8,348 nt of DNA, from the NCBI GenBank assembly GCA_964404805.1, contig CAYOLJ010000050.1, positions 1 to 8,348 of the forward strand, in the 5' to 3' direction. Positions 6,326 through 8,348 of the stretch are shown here, piece after piece. The position numbers and the translations under genes are program-made. The stretch's first letter is position 1. The number at the start of each line of letters is the position of its first letter. The notes beneath the pieces were generated by a model. That model did not search any database. It saw only the letters and a program-made list of their open reading frames with translations, and was not told the DNA's origin. Source of the stretch: Peribacter sp964404805 (GTDB lineage Bacteria; Patescibacteriota; Gracilibacteria; Peribacterales; Peribacteraceae).

Positions 6326-6328
6326 GGA

Positions 6329-6337
6329 TGCTACACT
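6329..6337 (+). promoter_or_regulatory. Extended -10 box just before the permease gene
   Basis: TGC-TACACT fits TGnTAnnnT and ends 6 nt before the permease ATG, which would give an mRNA starting at or next to the start codon. No -35 hexamer is evident. The same spacing recurs before the peptidase gene at 7900. Confidence 0.4.
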
Positions 6338-6343
6338 GCCTGC

Positions 6344-7309
6344 ATGAATCTTTTCTGGCCTCTCACCTTCGTTGCTGACACGCTCACTTACAGGGTTTTT
6401 GCATTACTTCCTGAATCGCACGTCGCTGAGGCCGTACATTTTTTCATTGAAGACACTCTCAAGATCTTTCTCCTGCTCATTGTCATCATTTACGTGGTCA
6501 CGGTCATGCGCACGTTCATTCCGCCAGAGAGGATTCGTGCGTTACTGTCGCGACGTCATCGTGTGACCGGTCATGCCCTTGCTGGATTGGTCGGCGTGGT
6601 TACGCCTTTCTGCACCTGCAGTGCCATCCCGCTCTTTCTTGGATTCCTCGAGGCGGGCGTTCCACTTGGTGTGACATTTACGTTTCTCATCGCGTCGCCC
6701 ATGGTGAATGAGATTGCGCTTGCACTGCTTCTTGCAACGTTCGGACTCAAGGTTGCACTTCTCTACATTGCGAGTGGACTGGCCATCGCCGTTGTTGCCG
6801 GCATGATCATCGGGTCGCTCAATATGGAGTCTCTGGTGGATCGTCGCATGGAGCAGGACGGATGTGGCTGCGGAAAATCACACCCTGATACGTGGCCGAA
6901 GCGTCTGGCCTTTGCCGGACGATACACGCGCATGATACTTCGACGCGTGTGGTGGATCGTGTTGCTCGGCATTGGTGTTGGTGCGTGGATGCACGGATTC
7001 ATTCCGACAGATTTCTTGGCTCGGTTTGCCGGCGCAGATCGCTGGTATGCCGTTCCGTTTGCCGTGCTCCTGGGTATTCCTCTCTATGCAAATGCGGCGG
7101 GGATTCTTCCGCTGGTTTCGGTTCTCACGGAAAAAGGCGTTGCACTGGGGACGACGCTCGCGTTCATGATGTCGGTGACGGGGCTGTCGTTGCCTGAATT
7201 TCTCATTCTCCGGCGTGTCATGCACACCAAGCTCATTGTGGTGTTCGCGGTGATTGTTGGGGCGGGTATCCTCGCGACGGGCCTTCTGTTTAATGCGGTA
7301 CTGACGTAG
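6344..7309 (+). CDS. ArsP_1/DUF318-family permease
   Basis: This is a 321-residue integral membrane protein of the ArsP_1 (formerly DUF318) permease family; characterised members export organoarsenicals, but most have unknown substrates. The family core TPFCTCSAIPLF (87-98) carries Cys90 and Cys92 in a membrane helix, followed by GFLEAGVPLG and SPMVNE (118-123). The second half repeats the plan (about 244-289: IPLYANAAGILPL...KGVALGTTLAF...LPEFLIL), matching the internal duplication of the family. A loop between the halves has GCGCG (173-177), a possible thiol or metal-binding site. It begins 18 bp after the ABC transporter stop, with no Shine-Dalgarno site at useful spacing but with an extended -10 box 6 nt before ATG. 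A CPHC thioredoxin-fold protein is encoded 169 bp downstream. The family is clear; the substrate is unknown. Confidence 0.92.
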   Translation: MNLFWPLTFVADTLTYRVFALLPESHVAEAVHFFIEDTLKIFLLLIVIIYVVTVMRTFIPPERIRALLSRRHRVTGHALAGLVGVVTPFCTCSAIPLFLGFLEAGVPLGVTFTFLIASPMVNEIALALLLATFGLKVALLYIASGLAIAVVAGMIIGSLNMESLVDRRMEQDGCGCGKSHPDTWPKRLAFAGRYTRMILRRVWWIVLLGIGVGAWMHGFIPTDFLARFAGADRWYAVPFAVLLGIPLYANAAGILPLVSVLTEKGVALGTTLAFMMSVTGLSLPEFLILRRVMHTKLIVVFAVIVGAGILATGLLFNAVLT

Positions 7310-7335
7310 GTAGTATCCCCTACCTGAGGAGGAGG
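7308..7335 (+). other. Hairpin plus orphan Shine-Dalgarno-like sequence
   Basis: At the permease stop, AGGTAG (7308-7313) pairs with CTACCT (7320-7325). It lacks a T-tract, so it is not a normal terminator. AGGAGGAGG (7327-7335) follows directly and is the strongest Shine-Dalgarno-like sequence in the window, yet no ATG, GTG or TTG occurs at a usable distance. A CTG lies 8 nt after it, in frame with the downstream thioredoxin-like gene. The rest of the gap to 7478 holds only a weak hairpin (TCTCTG/CAGAGA near 7408-7426). Confidence 0.35.
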
Positions 7336-7478
7336 TATAAGTCCTGTCCATCCGTTTTATACACTTGCGGTATTTCGTGCTTTACAACAGTTTTGTCGCA
7401 ATATTTCTCTCTGAGTTCGACAGAGAAAGCAATCTTCTTTGTAGACAAGAAACGATTTCCCGCTACCCTGTGGGGGCT

Positions 7479-7877
7479 ATGGATTCCTCAGATTTTTCAT
7501 CTTCAGGCGGTTCCAAGGGATTTTTGAAGCCGGTGATCGGCGGCATTGCCGTGATCGCGTTTCTTACGGTGGTGTTTTTCATCGCCCGATCCAGCGGAAA
7601 TGCGCTCCCGAGCGGTATGGTGCTCTACTACGGTGATGGGTGTCCGCACTGCGCGAACGTAGAGGCATTCGTCCAAGAGAATAACGTCGAATCCAAAGTT
7701 TCTTTTGTCCGGAAGGAGGTCTATCTGAACAAGAGCAATGCCCGCGAGCTTGGCCGCGTTGCCAAGCAATGCGATCTGCCGACGGATTCGATCGCCGTGC
7801 CGCTCTTCTGGACGGCAACACAGTGTCTGACCGGCGACAAAGACATCATCGCGTTCTTTCAACAGATGATGCAGTAG
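7479..7877 (+). CDS. Membrane-anchored thioredoxin-fold protein (CPHC)
   Basis: This 132-residue protein has a short polar N-terminus with Lys13 and Lys17, one membrane segment (about 18-36), and a small thioredoxin/glutaredoxin-like domain. The domain shows a beta strand ending in LYYGDGCPHC with active-site Cys55 and Cys58, a VPLF segment with the likely cis-proline Pro108, and a C-terminal CLTGDKDIIAFF stretch. The positive N-terminus suggests the domain faces outside, so the protein would reduce, oxidise or isomerise thiols beyond the membrane. CPHC is the motif of DsbA-type oxidases, but the compact domain is closer to glutaredoxin. The frame is open upstream to 7341 without an ATG; the ATG at 7479 gives a sensible anchor. 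The neighbouring permease with membrane cysteines may be a partner, but this is inference. Confidence 0.88.
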   Translation: MDSSDFSSSGGSKGFLKPVIGGIAVIAFLTVVFFIARSSGNALPSGMVLYYGDGCPHCANVEAFVQENNVESKVSFVRKEVYLNKSNARELGRVAKQCDLPTDSIAVPLFWTATQCLTGDKDIIAFFQQMMQ

Positions 7878-7884
7878 GGCGCTG

Positions 7885-7893
7885 TGGTATGCT
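7885..7893 (+). promoter_or_regulatory. Extended -10 box just before the peptidase gene
   Basis: TGG-TATGCT fits TGnTAnnnT and ends 6 nt before the ATG at 7900, the same geometry as before the permease gene. There is no Shine-Dalgarno sequence in the 22-bp gap after the thioredoxin-like gene. A leaderless mRNA is likely if this box is used. Confidence 0.45.
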
Positions 7894-7899
7894 CTTTGC

Positions 7900-8348
7900 A
7901 TGATCTTCTCTCCGCTCCCCGGAACACCCACGGTCACGCAGGGTTTCGGCCAGAATCCAGAAATTTATCAGCAGTACGGATATCAGGGGCATAATGGATT
8001 CGATTTCGGCGTGAGCGAAGGAACAAAAATCTTCGCGCCGCATGATGGCGTGTGCACCGTGAAGGATGATGGAGCGAACGGGTATGGAAAGTACGTGACG
8101 ATTGATGCACCCACACGCCGCAGTCTGCTCGCACACTGCTCGCAGATTCTCGTGCAAAACGGACAGAGTATCGCGCAAGGGGATCCGGTCGCGTTGAGCG
8201 GAAATACGGGCAGCTCCACCGGCGCACACCTGCACTGGACGTTCAAGATCATGAAGAACGGCGCGGTCCAAAATAAGACCAACGGCTATGACGGTGCCAT
8301 GGATTGTTCCGAGGTCACGCGGCTCTGGCAGCAACAGAGTGTGCATCA
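7900..8348 (+). CDS. M23-family zinc metallopeptidase (partial, cut by window end)
   Basis: The frame is open from the ATG to the window end (149 complete codons). It encodes an M23 (LytM/lysostaphin-type) domain, which cuts peptide cross-links in peptidoglycan. Zinc ligands His31 and Asp35 (GHNGFDFG), catalytic-position His79 (LLAHCS) and the HLH pair His110/His112 (GAHLHW) are all present, as is the G-rich SGNTGSSTG turn, so it should be active. The domain begins within about 15 residues of the start and there is no signal peptide. An in-frame stop at 7867-7869 and the lack of ATG, GTG or TTG after it rule out a longer N-terminus apart from a CTG. Such an arrangement resembles phage endolysins or tail-associated hydrolases more than typical cell-wall enzymes. 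The C-terminus is not visible. Confidence 0.9.
   Translation, partial: MIFSPLPGTPTVTQGFGQNPEIYQQYGYQGHNGFDFGVSEGTKIFAPHDGVCTVKDDGANGYGKYVTIDAPTRRSLLAHCSQILVQNGQSIAQGDPVALSGNTGSSTGAHLHWTFKIMKNGAVQNKTNGYDGAMDCSEVTRLWQQQSVH

Noticed and set aside
1..8348. CRISPR array, transposase or defence locus
   Set aside because: No regularly spaced repeats, no transposase or nuclease motifs, and no toxin-antitoxin-like pair were seen on either strand.

Overview
The window looks like a chromosomal segment of an uncultivated bacterium, probably of the Candidate Phyla Radiation / Patescibacteria (inference). The grounds are small, loosely packed gene clusters, almost no Shine-Dalgarno sequences, a DnaX without the usual four-cysteine zinc module, a membrane-anchored CPHC thioredoxin-fold protein, and a large helical protein of no recognised family. 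TGA ends the ABC transporter gene, so it is a normal stop codon here, which argues against the recoded Gracilibacteria/Absconditabacteria. The lineage would need a search to settle.

Left part, minus strand (1-3480): dnaX (clamp-loader tau subunit, 45-1511), with a C-rich leader lacking a Shine-Dalgarno site and TATACT-type -10 boxes. Upstream of it lies a 601-residue, charged, helical protein of unknown function with an internal duplication (1675-3480).

Centre, plus strand (3481-4552): a divergent promoter region with a 12-bp palindrome, then dcd, which by its motifs encodes the bifunctional dCTP deaminase/dUTPase that makes dUMP. A possible 24-codon leader ORF overlaps the dcd start as ATGA. 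Next is tRNA-Val(CAC) with encoded CCA. Its first 16 nt plus 2 flanking bases are duplicated 79 bp upstream, with a 61-bp foreign-looking segment between the copies, like a small insertion with an 18-bp target duplication. The tRNA is followed by a strong intrinsic terminator.

Right part, plus strand (4553-8348): an ABC exporter half-transporter, an ArsP_1/DUF318-type permease 18 bp after it, a membrane-anchored extracytoplasmic thioredoxin-fold protein, and the start of an M23 zinc metallopeptidase gene cut by the window end. All but the peptidase are predicted integral or anchored membrane proteins. The peptidase domain begins almost at its first residue and has no signal peptide. The permease and peptidase genes both have an extended -10 box exactly 6 nt before ATG, which suggests leaderless mRNAs.

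No CRISPR array, insertion-sequence transposase, rRNA or obvious defence system is visible. The items most worth following are the tRNA-associated insertion footprint, the uncharacterised duplicated protein, the dcd leader ORF, the zinc-less DnaX and the leaderless promoter pattern.
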